Assembly (NCBI RefSeq): GCF_020509005.1
Contig: NC_063012.1
Coordinates: 11,098,001-11,162,000 of the forward strand
Source: Fulvia fulva
Taxonomy: Eukaryota > Ascomycota > Dothideomycetes > Mycosphaerellales > Mycosphaerellaceae
Direction: 5' to 3'
Length of the DNA: 64,000 bases
Shown: positions 27,198 through 39,943 of the stretch, in pieces
How positions within the stretch are numbered: position 1 is the first letter of the stretch
Layout of the letters: each line of letters begins with the position of its first letter
The notes under the pieces: generated by a model
Database searches by the model: none
Told to the model about the DNA's origin: nothing
The model's input: the letters and a program-made list of their open reading frames with translations, nothing else
Position numbers and translations under genes: made by a program

Positions 27198-27735
27198 TTA
27201 AGTTCTACTACTCTAAATCCCTCTATAGTAAGTACGCGTATTATCGGCGATATTACCGACCGGTTTACGACACTTTAGTAGGAGTTAGCGAATAAGACCC
27301 CGAGTTCGAGGCGGATTAAAGTAGTATAATCGGGTGTCCTATATACGTAGGAAGTGTATAGAAGAGGAGGATACGATATAGTTAGTCGTAGACACTTTCG
27401 TAGGAGTTCGTCGAGATACGTAGGATCAATATTAATATCCGCCGAACCGTCGAGGATTCGAGACAGCCGCGACTATAGCTACCGATAATCACGAACCGTA
27501 ACCGTAGTAGACCTAACAGAATAATAGAAGTTAGACTATAGTCGATAGCTAAGATCAGACCTACTAGATACGATAAGCGACGGCGGGTTAATAGTAGAAG
27601 ACGGAAATTACGTATACGACTCTTAAGACTAAGTACGACCGGCGTAAGCGCATTTACTAATAAGATAGAGGACAGGGTATATTGTCGAGAGCAGATAGGT
27701 AGGGAGGCTAGTACGCGCCGCTCGACCTGTCGTAT
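27198..27735 (+). other. Gypsy-C leader, no gene recognised
   Basis: Between the 5' LTR and the readable Gag. TpA-rich, no long frame. No canonical TGG primer-binding site follows the LTR, so primer use is unclear. Confidence 0.5.
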
Positions 27736-27739
27736 ACTA

Positions 27740-29570
27740 TGCCCCTAGATCCTATAGAAGATAGCAAAGGCGCTTAGTTCCGATACGATCTATAAGCATT
27801 TAAGCTATATACCTACGAAGAGTTAGCGGCGTTAGTTAAGAAGAGACCTAAAGCTTAGCTTAATGTCCTCGACTTTAGGATATAGATATATACTTATAGT
27901 AAGGCCTTACTTAAGAACTCTCGCGACCGAGTTATTAACCTAATAGGTAAGAAAGTCAACCTCGAGGCAGCCCTTTAGTAAGAAAAGGAGGACTCGGAAG
28001 AAGCGGCGGGTATTATTAAAGGTCTAACCGTTCAGAACGAGAAAAAGGATAGGCAAATTCAAGAACTAGAAGCTAAGGTATAGACTAAGGACGGCGATAC
28101 GGAAGATGCTATAGCAGAAATCGAGAGCCTATAAGAGGATAATAACACTTAGCGTAGGTTAGTCGAGAGTCTAAAGTAGCGTATTAAGGAGCTCGAAGCA
28201 CTTTAGAAGTAATAGTAATAGCCGGAGAGACTAACGACACTAGCTCGCTAGCCCTCTAAGCTACGCGCCCTCCTAGATTTATAAAAGAAGGACGTAGGAA
28301 ACACTCTAGGTGTTCGCGTCAATACGTATATAGAGAAAGTCCTACTACGAGGGCTCGGAACTACGCTACTATAACGTACGGCTAGCGCGCTAGGCGGGCG
28401 TAGGCAAGAAGTCGAATTTATAGGTATTAATGACTTCGAGACCGCTTACGACGATAGTATCCGCAATATACGTACATCGACTCTATACTAGTTTATATTA
28501 GGGGGTCTCGGTAGGTTCGGCGACGCTAATAATACGCCTAATCTATACGCGCGTCCTTTTACCCCTACCCTAACTCTAGGTACGTAGTCTATAAAGTCTA
28601 TTAATACATCTTAGAAGAACCCTATTAAGGTTCCACCTGTCTTCTACGCCGACCTAAAGGAAGATAAGGTCAGCTACATTAAGTAGCGTAAGAAGATTAG
28701 CGAGTACCTACTTATAGAACCTAATCGATCGGATGCCGAATTGTGTATTATATTCTACGGCCTAGTAGGCACGAACGCTCTCGGCCGTATTCGACCTTAT
28801 AAGCCTACTATTAAGCATTGGAATGAGGCTCTCGAGATCCTCGACTTATTATATAGCGACTACTTCGAGAAGCATCGTTACCGTAAGGCCTTTTACGAAC
28901 TCGAATAGAAGTAGGGTAAGAAGTTTAACCTCTTCTATACGAAGTTTTCCGAGTATACGCACTACCTTAGGAAGTATACTACTAAGGACGGGCGCGAGGA
29001 ACTAATAGAGAACCTTAAGGAGAAGATTCTTCTACGTCTACGCGCGAAGATCGCGGGTATACGGTTTAGGAGCCTAACCGAGATAGAAGATGCTCTCCGT
29101 AATATCGAGATCGACCTCGACGACATACCGCGCTAGTAGTAGCAACCACCCGGTAAGAAGCTAAGTAGAGGAGGCCAGACCGGTAGCTAAGGTAACGCGT
29201 AACTAGGTTCCTCCGGTAGTACTAGAGGCGGCGGCGGCGGCGGCGGTCGAGGACCTATAGGCAAGCCGCGTAGCGAGCGTATAGACGAGAAGGTGTACTA
29301 ATAGTACGACATAGTAGCCGCTAAGCGTACTAGCTTGATATATCGTAAGCTTACGAAGGATGAAGCGGCGTACTAGAAGGACAAGACGTTCTACTACGTA
29401 TATAAGAGCCCGGACTATAACTAGTAGTACCGATCTTACGAATAGTTCTAGTTCCGTAAGGGTAATACTAGAGGTAACGTAGCTACTACGGTCGACTAGA
29501 ACCTTATCGACTTCGAACCCTAATAATAGGGAAACGGGGTAACTCTAGACTAAGGCGTATAGTTTAGAGT
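27740..29570 (+). pseudogene. Gypsy-C gag remnant
   Basis: Structural Gag of the element. A frame with TAG-type stops runs from a Met near 27740 through a long Gln/Glu/Lys-rich coiled-coil-like segment (about 27960-28250), a Gag core around 28630-29130 and a glycine-rich linker near 29220-29250 (at least seven Gly in a row). A degraded CCHC knuckle near 29388-29445 reads FYYVYKSPDYN, where Tyr occupies the expected Cys and His places. This matches RIP of TGY and CAY codons. Confidence 0.75.
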
Positions 29571-29579
29571 ATAGCTATT

Positions 29580-32433
29580 GTTACTATAGCTAACATTGCG
29601 CCTAATAAGGATCCTCCTAAGAATATCTACGAGCACCTTACGTTAGAAGAACCGAGCACATATCCGTTAGGCAAAGGCCCGCTAAGGATGTTAGAACCTA
29701 CGCTAATACCCTAGTAACGAAACAAAAAGGTCAACCTACTATAGCGGCAGACTTCGGAGGTAGATATGCCTAAGGTTATAGATATCGAGACTATAAAGGT
29801 CGGAGTAATCAAAGTCGATATCCCGCTACGTAGTAATCGTCTTATTATATACGGCACCGTTAAAGGCAAGCCTACTAGATACCTAGTAGATCTAGGCGTA
29901 TAGTCGATCTTTTATAGCACGAAGTTTATAAAGGATTATGATCGGACAAAGCTACCTACTCTATTTAGAATCGGTATAGTAGACCCGTTTAAGAAGAACG
30001 AAGCTACGGAGTACGTAAAAGCGACTCTAGACCTAAACGGTCACGTCGAAGAATTGAACTGCTTTGTTACCGGCATTAAGTATAACTTTATTCTTAGTAT
30101 ACCGTAGGTATAGAAACACCTACTAGACTTCGGGAACTAGACGAACACCGTTACGTTCACGTCTTACTACGGAGACTATTACGAAAGAATACTAACGACG
30201 GTACGCTATTAACTAGAAAAACAAGCTCGGTAGTAATAGCGTACCGATCGGACAGACGTAGCGGCAATTATAGGCATTGACATCTCGTCTATAAGTGCTA
30301 CGGAGGCCGTAGAATGTCTAGAAGATTAGCTTAAAGAGGGCTAATAACTATAAGAAGGCTATAAGATTTAGGAGCAGAATGACGACGCGCCACCTATAAC
30401 TAAGGAGGAGGCTATAGAAGAAGTTAGTGTGTAGCTCAGCGCTATAGTAGCGTCCGACTTCTAATAATATATAAAAGGCAAAGACGAAGTAGACCTAGAT
30501 ATATCGCTTCCGCGTAAATTTAAGTCGCGACGTAAGGCCTTCGTTCTACGTATAGGAGACGATACCTTACCTCCTTATCGTAAAGGAGACGACCTCGCTA
30601 TCGACTTTGACCTAGGTGCTAAGCTGCCTTTCGCTCGACTATATCTAATAAGCCTATAGGAGCTCGAAGTCGTAAAGAAGTATATCGACGACTTGAAGAC
30701 GAAAGGCAAAATTAGAGAAAGTACGTTATATATTACATCGCTAGTCATTATTATTAGAAAGCTAGGTAGTAGACTACGGGTCTACGTAGACTATAGAGTA
30801 GTTAACGCTATTACGATCAAGAACCGATACCCTATCCCGTAGGTTCGAGAGACACTATAGCGAATAAGCGGGTACTAATACTTTACCGTGCTCGATGTCG
30901 TTACTGCCTTTAATGAACTACGTATCCGAGTAGGCGACGAATAGAAGACTATATTCACCTTACGGTATAGGACCTTTAAGTACCTAGTAGTGCCCTTCGG
31001 ATTCTATAACGCTCCTAGCGTCTTCTAGGCCTACATTAATAAAGCCCTAAGGCCTTACCTTAACGACTTCGTTACCGTATACCTTAATAATGTAATCGTC
31101 TTTAGTAGTATAAGAGAGGAGTATATAGAACATATACTTAAGGTACTAGACTGCTTCATCGATACTAAACTACTATTAGACATCGCAAAGAGCAAGTTTT
31201 TCTAGAAGGAAGTCAAGTACCTTAGTCTAATTATTACTACCGAAGGTATTAAGATAGACCTAAAGAAGATCAAGACGATCCTCGAGTAGGAGACACCTAG
31301 AAGCGTGAAGGACGTCCTTTCCTTCCTCGGCCTCGCGAACTTCTATCGAAGGTTCGTAGAAGGCTTCTCGAACATCGTACTACCTATAACTACTCTTACG
31401 AAGGGGGTCGGTAGTAAGGACAAGTCAAAGCGACCTACGAAATACACTTGGAACTAGACACTAGAGTGCTAGTAAGCTTTTAATAGGCTTAAGGCGGAGT
31501 TCACGAAGTAACTAGTGCTATAGTACTTTGACCTAAGCAAGCCTTACGTTATCGAATACGACGCCTCTAATAGATATACCGGTAGCGTTCTTTTATAGAT
31601 CGGAGAAGACGGACAGCTTTACCTAGTTATATACTATTCGTAGAAGATAGATCTAGCCGAGTGTAACTATAAGATCTACGACAAGGAGCTCATAGCTATC
31701 GTTCGAGCTTTTGAGGAATAGCGGCTAGAGCTAATAGGTAGTAAGACTAGGGTATTGTCTAATCACCGCGGTCTATAATACTTTATAACTACTAAGTAGC
31801 TAAATCGCCGACAAGTACGATAGAGTAAATTCTTGTCCGGGTTCGATTTCTAGATCGAATACCGACTAGGCAAGCTAGGCGGTAAGCCTAATGCCCTAAT
31901 ACGCCGTACTTAGGACATAGACGTAATAGACGATATTAAGAACAGATAATAAACGGTCTTAAAGGAACGTAACCTCGCCCCTAAAGTATAGGAGTCTCTT
32001 CTAATAACGTATACGAACGCTCGCGACTAATATTAGCTCGCGCTTACCGTACTTAACGCGAACGAGGCGTCTATTAAGGAAGAGATCTAGAACGCCTACG
32101 ATTAGGACGAGCTCGTAGTAGTAATTAAGAAAGGCCTATAAGCTAGCGACAGTCGGCTACCGTAGAAATTGAACACGTACATCAATCTTAGCGAGTACGA
32201 ACTAGAGCACGACCTGATTTATATTCAAGGCCGCCTCTACGTACCTAATAGTAGCAATATCCGCGAAGAACTTATAGCCGCTTATTATAATGCCCCTATA
32301 GCCGGCTACCCGGGGCGCGAGAAGACATACGAGCTAATAACTCGTACGTACTATTGGCCTAGTATATAGGCTAACATCGTACGATATATAAAGAACTGTT
32401 ATATATATACTAGAACCAAGGCTTTCTATAATA
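29580..32433 (+). pseudogene. Gypsy-C pol remnant, part 1 (protease, RT, RNase H, start of integrase)
   Basis: A retropepsin-like block lies at about 29876-29915 (LVDLGVQSIFY; a D[ST]G triad would be usual). Reverse transcriptase shows LRVYVDYRVVNAIT near 30775-30820 and VPFGFYNAPSVF near 30990-31025. The catalytic box at 31080-31091 reads YLNN instead of YLDD, two G-to-A changes that would abolish metal binding. RNase H follows near 31550-31880 (DKELIAIVRAF). The integrase zinc-binding region near 32260-32360 reads YYNAPIAGYPG, with Tyr at the His positions. LINE-4 then splits integrase. The frame is constant from the RT box to 32369. Confidence 0.86.
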
Positions 32434-32498
32434 GATAGATAGATTTGTCATTCCCCTGTTCTAGGACCCTATCCGGCCTATATAGGTATATATCTATT

Positions 32499-35400
32499 GT
32501 TATGTACAAAGGGAAACCCGAATAGGTGAAAACCCTTCCCGCCCCCGACTACTCCTTATCTAGATTAGCTTTCCCTCTAAACGTACGTAGTCTATGTCAC
32601 TACCCCGTTAGCCCCCGCTCCTAGCCGGTCTCGTCGCGCTACGTCGTGTCCTCTCTTCCTATACTGCTCCTACTAGGCGGTACTATTCTAGCCAGCCCTT
32701 CTCTAGTATCTAGTTCGTAATGCGCCGTAGGTCTTTAGCGTTATTAAGAAGTGCCCTAATCGTCCGGTTCCTCGCCTTTACTATCCACTCCCCCCTTCCT
32801 AGCGACCACCTCGGACAGACGAGGAGTACGTACCGTACGTTCTAGGAGCGATAGCCGTAGGGGCAGCTAGTATTCGTGTATCCTAGAACCTTCCTCTATA
32901 ATAGGTACCCCTAGAGGCCGATATGTTCGCTTCGTAGTTAGGTTACTATGCTACTCTATGCCCTCGTAAGGCGGTAGTAGATAAGCTTCGGGGGGTGCTT
33001 GACCGCGGATTTTGTAGCTGACTATTCCTTAGGTTGTCCCGCTAGCTAAGGGCGTCTACTATGCCCTACAACCTAGTTGTTCTACCTCTCTTTCTATAGT
33101 TACTCTACAAACGATTTCTTACCTTCCTATTATATTGCTAGCTATTCGTCCCTTACCCGGTAGTTCGGCTCGTTTCCGGGTCGAATGCCCTTATACGCTA
33201 GTACTAATTCGCGGGCCCTTACGACTATACTGGCGATGACCTTCTATACTAGGTACTATGCCGACTTGCCTAAGTAGGAGGTCCGTAGTCCCTAGATGTA
33301 TAGGTCGATCGGCGGTATAGCGGTCTCGTACTTAAGCATCCTCGTTAGTGTCGACTTATATGCCCCGGTGACCTTCCTTAGGCATTGGTTTTGGATCTTC
33401 GCTAGCGGCGCGACGAGTCCCTTCGATAGGTAGGCCCTCTCGCCTAAGGACTATACTTAGCTACTATAGGTAAGGACTGGCCGTATAATAGCCGTATATA
33501 GAAGTCGTGACTACCGGAAGTCCGCCCCCTATATAGACGTAGTGAGCCTCTAGTATAATGCTATATTCTGTTCAGCTTTCCGTAATATTACCTATACGTA
33601 CTTCCTCTACCGTAGCGCCGGGTCCACCTATAGTCCGAGGATCCTAAGCTGATTTGCCGGGTTAGTCGTGTGCCCCTATATCTAGATAGAAGCTTGCATA
33701 TTGTGGAACCGTAGCCGGCGCGTAAAGTGTATCAGATTGTACTTTTCTAGGGCAAACCGAGCCCCGTGCCTCCTAGCCTAGTCCTCGTAGATCTTGTGCT
33801 TCTCTTCTAGTAGCCTATAGTTCTCCTTAATCGAGGAAGACTACGCTAGGATGTTTGTGTCGTCTACGAAGCCGCTCGTAGCGGTGTTCTAGGATTCTAG
33901 GGCTGGGAGTAGCGTCGCTATAAAGAAGAGGAACAGAATAGGTACTAGCGTTAAGCCTTACGGGATTCTAGTATAGACTACTTGAAATAGGCTTCTGTAC
34001 TAGCCGACTAGGATCGACGTACTACGGTTTTAGAGGTAGGACCGTACGAAGTTAACAAGCCACTTAGGGAGTCCTTTCGACCTTAGGATATAGAGAAGCC
34101 GCGGGTATAACACGTAGTCGAAGGCTCCCGATATGTCTAGGCTAAGTAAGGAAGCCACCTTGTCCCTATTCTTATACTAGATAGCCTTTACCTAAGAGGT
34201 AATAAGTTCTATCGCGGATAGCGTCGATCGCTATAGGCGCGTACCTATCTAGGTGTCCGGGAGTAGGGAGTGTTCCTCTACCGCCTCGGAGAGTCTCGTT
34301 ATAACTAGCTTCTTAAGCGCCTTCCTAAGAGTGTTAAGGAGCGCAATTAGGCGGTACGACTTTACCTACGTATAGTCTTCCTTCTACGGCTTGCGTAGGA
34401 CCACTATCGTCGATTGTTTAAAAGCTATCGGGTAGTATCCGGTCTATAGGTAGGCGTTAAAGATCGCTATAACTACTAGGGCTAGTTAATCTCTATACTT
34501 CTTTAGTAGCTCGTTTAGGATCCTATCCGGCCCCGGGGCTTTCTTCGCCGGCAACTTCCTTAGTATAGCGGTAACTTCTCCCTCGGACACCTCCTATTAG
34601 ACCGCGATACTAGGGGCTAGGGGAGTAGAGCTGTTTATGTCGCTTAGATCAGCCTCGACTAGGGGTAGGAAGAACTTGCTAGCTAGTAGACGCGCCTTGG
34701 CCTCGGGGTCGCTAACCGGGCCACTAGGCGATTGTAGCGCTAGGATAGAGAAGGAGGGGCCCTGTGTAGGGTCCTGTCGGGCCCATTTCGCTAGCTTCTA
34801 CATCCTCTCTAGCTTGCCGGCGATTTCTTCTACTATAGCCCTCTAGCCGACTGCTTTCTCCCTCCGTATTATAGCTTTCTTCTGTTAGTATGCCTCCCTA
34901 TATACGTTCTAGGCCTCCTCGCTATAGCTGCTCGTCTATACCCGGCGGGCTCTCCTTGCTTCTCTTACTACCGTAGTGCACTCCGGCGTCTAGTATAGTT
35001 TAGACTATGTCGTTAGTTAGGCAAGCGGAACGTAAAGTGAGGTCGCTTTTCTTATTTCGTCTATTAACCCCTAGACTACTTCGTCTATCTCGTCTTTACT
35101 GTTATATTACTACTACGCGATCTGGACTAGCCTCTTAGAGTTATCGAGGTACGCCTAGATGTTGGCCTAGTAGGCCTTTCCCTAGTTTAGCTTAGGGGTT
35201 CTCGCTAGTGTACGTTGTATCTATGTCGTAATAGAGGTCCTGACTAGTATGTGGTCTAACGACGCCTCGAGTTCATATTCGATCCTATAGTAGGTTACCG
35301 TATAGTAGTAGCTATCTAAGATCTAGGAGAGGTCGATCGTGCCTTAGAGTCCCCCTCTCTTCTAGGTGCCTAGGTCCTTCGGGGTATTAAGGGCAATTGC

Positions 35401-35925
35401 GTTACTCGCTATCAAGTCGAGTACTTCGTCGGCTATAGGGTGCGGCTATATAAGGCTTTCCTAGGAAGGGTGGTGTATGTTAAAGTCTCCTACTACGATG
35501 TGGTACCCTTGTCTCTTGAGCGCACTGTCTAGGTGTCTATAGACCCCTAGGTCGCGGCTAGACCTCGAGGCTAGCGGTTGTATATATAGGTTGTGTATCT
35601 AGGTACTACCTACGTAGAGGGAGGTAATATCGCCCCCGCCTTCTTCGTCTACGTAGTATACTACCTCCTAGTCGGATTCTAGTATGTCCTTGCTAATATA
35701 GAAGTACGTACGGGGTCTACCGTCGCCTCGTAGGCATGTCGTATAGCCTAGTGACTTGTAGGTCGTTAGTCTCTTATAGTACGGGTTAATCTATAGCTCC
35801 TAGATTATAAGGACGTAGTGGACGCGCGGGTCCGCCTCGTGTAGGAAATAGTTCTAGACTATATCCTTGCTATAGTTGACGTTATACTAGATAATGCTAA
35901 GCGTGTCGAGGCTAGTTATCGGCAT
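32499..35925 (-). pseudogene. LINE-4 ORF2 endonuclease-reverse transcriptase remnant
   Basis: Same domain order as LINE-1 ORF2. The catalytic block reads GFVDDTN at about 33855-33875, keeping the Thr that is Ile in LINE-1 (ACA to ATA). The endonuclease GDFN block is near 35480-35491, and the PGPD block near 34530. TAG stops remain, so the protein is not made full length. Ends are placed by alignment. Confidence 0.82.
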
Positions 35926-35929
35926 CGAC

Positions 35930-37230
35930 AATCATTTCCTCTATATCGTCCTATGTCCTACTGCCCTATACGTCCTAGTCTACGCCTATCGGCTATGTAC
36001 TAAAGGGGAGCCGGGCCTAGTTAGATTCCCTCGCCGTAGCTAGTAGAGCACGTGGCCTCCCGTACGCCCTAGGCTACGCATCCTTTATATCGTTCTCGGC
36101 CCTAGGGCGCTTATACCCGACCGCCGCTAGTTAGTTCCGGTATAGGCTAGCCTTACGGTCGCCGTAGAATCTTAGGGCGACGGTTCTATTTATAATTGCC
36201 TTGTTTTTCGCTAGTTTCCGCTATAGGCATTCCGTACTATACGATAGGTAGTGCCCCGGACAGTTCGCGTACCGTCTCGTAGTCGATATATAGTCCCTAG
36301 ACATATAGTCTCCTATATAGTTCGAGCAGGCCTGCTTGTTTATACACGTGTAGGTTTGGTGTCTATACTGTTAGTATTTGAAGCATTAGAGGACACGAAA
36401 GGATAAGGAGTGCTTTTCTACTATCTTAAGGCTATATTGCTAGACTAGGCCTTGTTCTATCGCTAGATCCGCCGCTTTCGCGTCTTATAGCTATACTATT
36501 AGCGCCGAGGCCTTCTTGCCTTCTGGCCATTTCCTATAGAGCCAAGTCGCCTTCTAGATTAGAGAGTTAAGAGTGACCGGGTTGTCCTCTTAGAGAGCGC
36601 GTAGGTGACCCTAGTTAGTTAGGTCAAACTCCTTAGGTATATAGTGGACTAGGATCGTGAATTGTTTCGTTAAGACCTTCGCTAATGCCGTAACCTTAGA
36701 TGCCCACTATAGCTATACCTCTAGGTGCCTCCTAGTAGTAGTAGAGCTAGTATAGATCTATAGAGTACCGTTAGACTATTAGTTCACTACGACCACCCCT
36801 AGTTAGTTGATTCGTTAGGCGAGCTCCTTGTTCGATAGCTTCGTAACTTCGGCCTAGTCTTCCTTTACTACAATACGGATCGTAACTACATCGTACGTTA
36901 GGCGGGGGCCTAGTATCGATACCGCGACCGATGCCTAGCTATAGGGGTGTTGATTCCGGGTGGCCTTGCTAATCGCCTAGGACGTCGTCCTTATTTCTTA
37001 TTGCCCTCGGTAATACGATAGTATAAGCGCCGTACGTAGCTAAGAGATCATTACCTATAGAGACCGGTAAGGGAGCTAATCGTTAGTTTCTATACTTTTT
37101 ACGTCCTCTATAAGTTGCTACTAGTTGTCTTAGGGGGGCTTCGCCTATAGGGCCGTAGGCGCCGTTAGTACCGTAGCCTAGGCTACTATTGCCTAGGAGT
37201 TGCCTAATGTAGCTAGGCACCTCCGCGGCG
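35930..37230 (-). pseudogene. LINE-4 ORF1 remnant
   Basis: Gag-like ORF1 with a zinc-knuckle region at about 36250-36390, where more Cys and His codons survive than in the other copies (for example YTCINKQACSN). The start codon is not evident. Confidence 0.72.
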
Positions 37231-37416
37231 TTTGGAGCTAAAGAAACAGGGTGAAGAGAGCTTTAAGCTATCCAGATTGAATGAGGTAGAACTCCCTTAG
37301 TCCTAGGGGTAGTGGCCTGCTTTTTATATCGTTAGAATGGCCTTGATAAGAGCTTTCGAATGTGTCGTGTTTTGGCGTAGAGATCGATAATTCCGCTATA
37401 GTTATGTCGGGGTCCT

Positions 37417-38700
37417 AAGGCTTTCTATAATACGTACTAGGGCAACCTTAAGCAAATCCCGATACCTAACGGTATATTCGAGGAAGTGGCCCTAGACTAT
37501 ATTATAGCACTTCTAGATAGCTATAGCCCGGAGGGCGTCAAGTATAACAATATCCTTACCTTGACATGTCGTCTTATAAAGCGCAAGTACCTTATACTAG
37601 TCGTCGACATAGAGCCCGAGATAGCTATAGATATAATTATCCGCTACTTTATTAAGGATTAAGGCCTGTTCCGCTCACTACTCAGACCGCGGCTCGTAGT
37701 AGGTGAGTCGCTTCTAGAAGAAGCTTTGCGAACGCCTAGGTATTAAGTATAAGATGTCGACGGCATAGCACCCTTAGACCGATAGTTAGTCCGAACGCAC
37801 GAACTAAGTTATAGAGTAGTACCTACGTATATACATCAATTACGCCTAAGACAACTAGTACGACTAGCTACTAATAGCGGAGTTTGCTTTGAATAGTATA
37901 AAAAGCACTACCGGCGTGTTACCGTTCTTCGTAACCTTAGGAAGAAACCTAAGAATAGAAGTTCTTAGTAGACCTACCCGTACGGACGTACTACTAGCTA
38001 CGTAGAAAATTAGCTAGTAAGATATAGACGCTTTCGCAACTTATATAAGCCATGTACACACACATTATATTAACTAGCTTAAGTATATATAAGTATAGCT
38101 TAAAGCCGACTATTAGAAATATAGCCGGAGACCTACGCGGTTATATAAGGTAGAAGACAAGGTTTAGCTCAATTTACGTAATATTTGTACTAAACGACTA
38201 GCGAAGAAGCTTAATCATAAGAACGTAGGCCCCTTCACGATCATAAAGAAAGTAGCGACCGATGTCTACGAACTCGACCTACCTACGAGTATAAGAATAT
38301 ACTACGTGTTCTATACCGACCTACTACGACTATCCGCCGAAGACCCGTTCCCTTTATAGACGTACGAACCTACGCTTACCGAAGTCGATAGCAAAGTTAA
38401 GGAATGGCACGATACCGTAGTAGTGGTGGATAGTCGCTAGACTAGAAAAGTAAAGAAGAGTGTTAGCTATACTATTAGATAGGTAGATAGGTTATATACT
38501 AAAGAACCTTACATTAACTTGAAAGGTACTATAGACGAACTTGTAGCAGACTACTATTATAAGAACCCTCGCGCTCTAGGACCTCTACGCGGATAGTAAG
38601 CACTAGAGCCTAATGTAACCGAGCTAATAGACTCGGCGGACAGTACTAGCGATACTAATAACGACGCGACCGGTACCGCCGACGCTAAGCACTAGTCACG
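37417..38700 (+). pseudogene. Gypsy-C pol remnant, part 2 (integrase core, chromodomain)
   Basis: After LINE-4 the integrase resumes with the duplicated KAFYN codons, then LDYIIALLDSYSPEG near 37490-37535, where the first catalytic Asp is expected. The integrase C-terminal region runs to about 38330. Near 38400-38580 a chromodomain-like segment is readable (VVVVDSRQTRKVKK, then GTIDELVADYYYKNP). In chromoviruses this domain steers integration to heterochromatin, which agrees with the nested setting. Confidence 0.8.
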
Positions 38701-38930
38701 ATACAACCTAAGGCGTGCTAAGGCATAATAAACAGTCACTTCGTTTCTACGATCTGCGCCTAGGACTCGCTACCGCTAGTAACGTCGCTTTGCTCGTAGC
38801 TTAGGCTCGTCTATAGTCGTATCTTTATATATACCGGAGTTTTAGATTATAGAGTTAGATAGATATACCCTATAGAGCGTTGCTTATTTTAAATTGATAG
38901 ATACCGCCTCGTAGGCGCTTAAGGCGATTT
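38701..38930 (+). other. Gypsy-C 3' untranslated region
   Basis: No convincing frame; leads into the polypurine tract. Confidence 0.5.
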
Positions 38931-38944
38931 AAGAAGGGGGGTGG

Positions 38945-39140
38945 TGTCACGGTATAGCCCTACGGCCTACGGCCTTTAGGTCATATAACTTCGTAAATAT
39001 AACGTAACGCCTCGGCTCGGCGAACGTCGCGCTTATCTTCGATACGCGCCTTAGCTAGAACTTCTCTTCTCCGTAGAACTTATTCGATTACTTAGCTACG
39101 ACACCCTTTTACCTACCGAGAGTAGCCTAGACCCGTATTA
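38945..39140 (+). repeat. Gypsy-C 3' LTR (196 bp) with polypurine tract
   Basis: Same length as the 5' copy and more TpA-converted. It is preceded by the purine tract AAGAAGGGGGGTGG at 38931-38944, the expected plus-strand primer for a plus-oriented element. Confidence 0.92.
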
Positions 39141-39145
39141 ACTCG

Positions 39146-39598
39146 AGCCTTACCTTTAATAGAATCTAATCCGTATATATTTACTACGTACCGCTATATA
39201 AGTCAGGTTACGGAAAAGCCTACTCTCGTAACTAGGGTCACCGGTATAAGTAAAACTCGCCGCCCTTAGCTCTACGACCGTAACGGTAGTTATACCGATA
39301 CTCGAGTAGGACCCGTAGGGCCTATAATAATACCTAACCGTAGTTATAAGGATTATACGCGAGTGTTCGCCAAAGATAGGCTTAGGCCTAGGGCGTACTA
39401 GCTAACTAAGTAACGTGTTTTATAAATAGTAAAGGCTAAAGATAAGGAGTCTATACGGTAGATAGAGTAAGATCTAGAGGATAACTAGGCTTTTATAAGG
39501 GTATAGAGTTTAACGAGTAAGTGGCCGTATAAGACGGTAGGCGTACGAGTGAATATAGACGCTTAGAGGACTAAGACGACTTTTTAGAGGGGGGGTAC
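39146..39598 (+). pseudogene. Gypsy-B pol tail and 3' end
   Basis: Continuation of Gypsy-B after Gypsy-C. A possible pol C-terminal extension is conserved with Gypsy-A and Gypsy-D (YKDYTRV near 39350). It ends in the purine tract AGAGGGGGGG just before the LTR. Confidence 0.75.
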
Positions 39599-39693
39599 TA
39601 TTACGGGCTACCCGCGACCCTTTACTACTAAAGCGTCGGCCCGGCTATTCCGCGGACCTTCCGTATTAGGTTAGCGCGGCTTAGTATAACTAT
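39599..39693 (+). repeat. Gypsy-B 3' LTR, left part (95 bp)
   Basis: Starts TATTACGGG. Broken by Copia-0; the last five bases, ACTAT, are its target duplication. Confidence 0.9.
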
Positions 39694-39928
39694 TGTTAAG
39701 ATGTAGCATCTTAAAGGGAGTCAACAATTAGGAAGTAGTCTAGTAGCCTAAGGCATCTACGATGACTTAGCTTGTAGGGAGATACCTTCTCTCCCCTTTA
39801 GCTTAGATAGACATCTAACACAATCAACATATTAGTTCCTAATATATTGCTGTATGCTCGTGCTATTAGTTAGTTGAAGATTAATTTCTTACTCTACTCC
39901 GCTACTATCTACCCGTACCTATTTAATA
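39694..39928 (+). repeat. Copia-0 5' LTR (235 bp)
   Basis: TGTTAAGATG at the start, TTTAATA at the end (CA changed to TA). It carries more C-to-T and G-to-A differences than the 3' copy, for example ATTAGG here against ATCAGG there. Confidence 0.95.
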
Positions 39929-39943
39929 GGTTATAAGCCCGGG
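39929..39943 (+). promoter_or_regulatory. Copia-0 primer-binding site (initiator tRNA-Met half)
   Basis: GGTTATAAGCCCGGG directly abuts the 5' LTR. Copia-type elements prime from a cleaved initiator tRNA-Met whose anticodon arm reads roughly GGGCTCATAACC; this is its complement with one G-to-A change. The match to the host tRNA is inferred. Confidence 0.65.

Larger units (their letters stand above)
32434..37416 (-). mobile_element. LINE-4: longest and best preserved LINE copy, inside Gypsy-C integrase
   Basis: 4983 bp, minus strand, with the tetranucleotide tail at its left end. Target duplication AAGGCTTTCTATAATA (16 bp) at 32418-32433 and 37417-37432. Its 5' end carries about 28 bp (37389-37416) missing from LINE-1 and LINE-3, so it is the best guide to the full-length start. 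Many CA and TG survive. Confidence 0.94.
27002..39140 (+). mobile_element. Gypsy-C: chromovirus inserted in Gypsy-B (contains LINE-4)
   Basis: Bounded by two 196-bp LTRs and a perfect 5-bp target duplication ACTCG (26997-27001 and 39141-39145). Removing LINE-4 and one copy of its duplication leaves about 7.1 kb, normal for a Gypsy element. Its LTR family (TGTCACGG...) differs from that of Gypsy-A, B and D. Confidence 0.93.

Noticed and set aside
28823..29005. 60-aa plus-strand ORF within Gypsy-C
   Set aside because: Out of frame with the readable Gag at that place; Ser/Arg-rich shadow.
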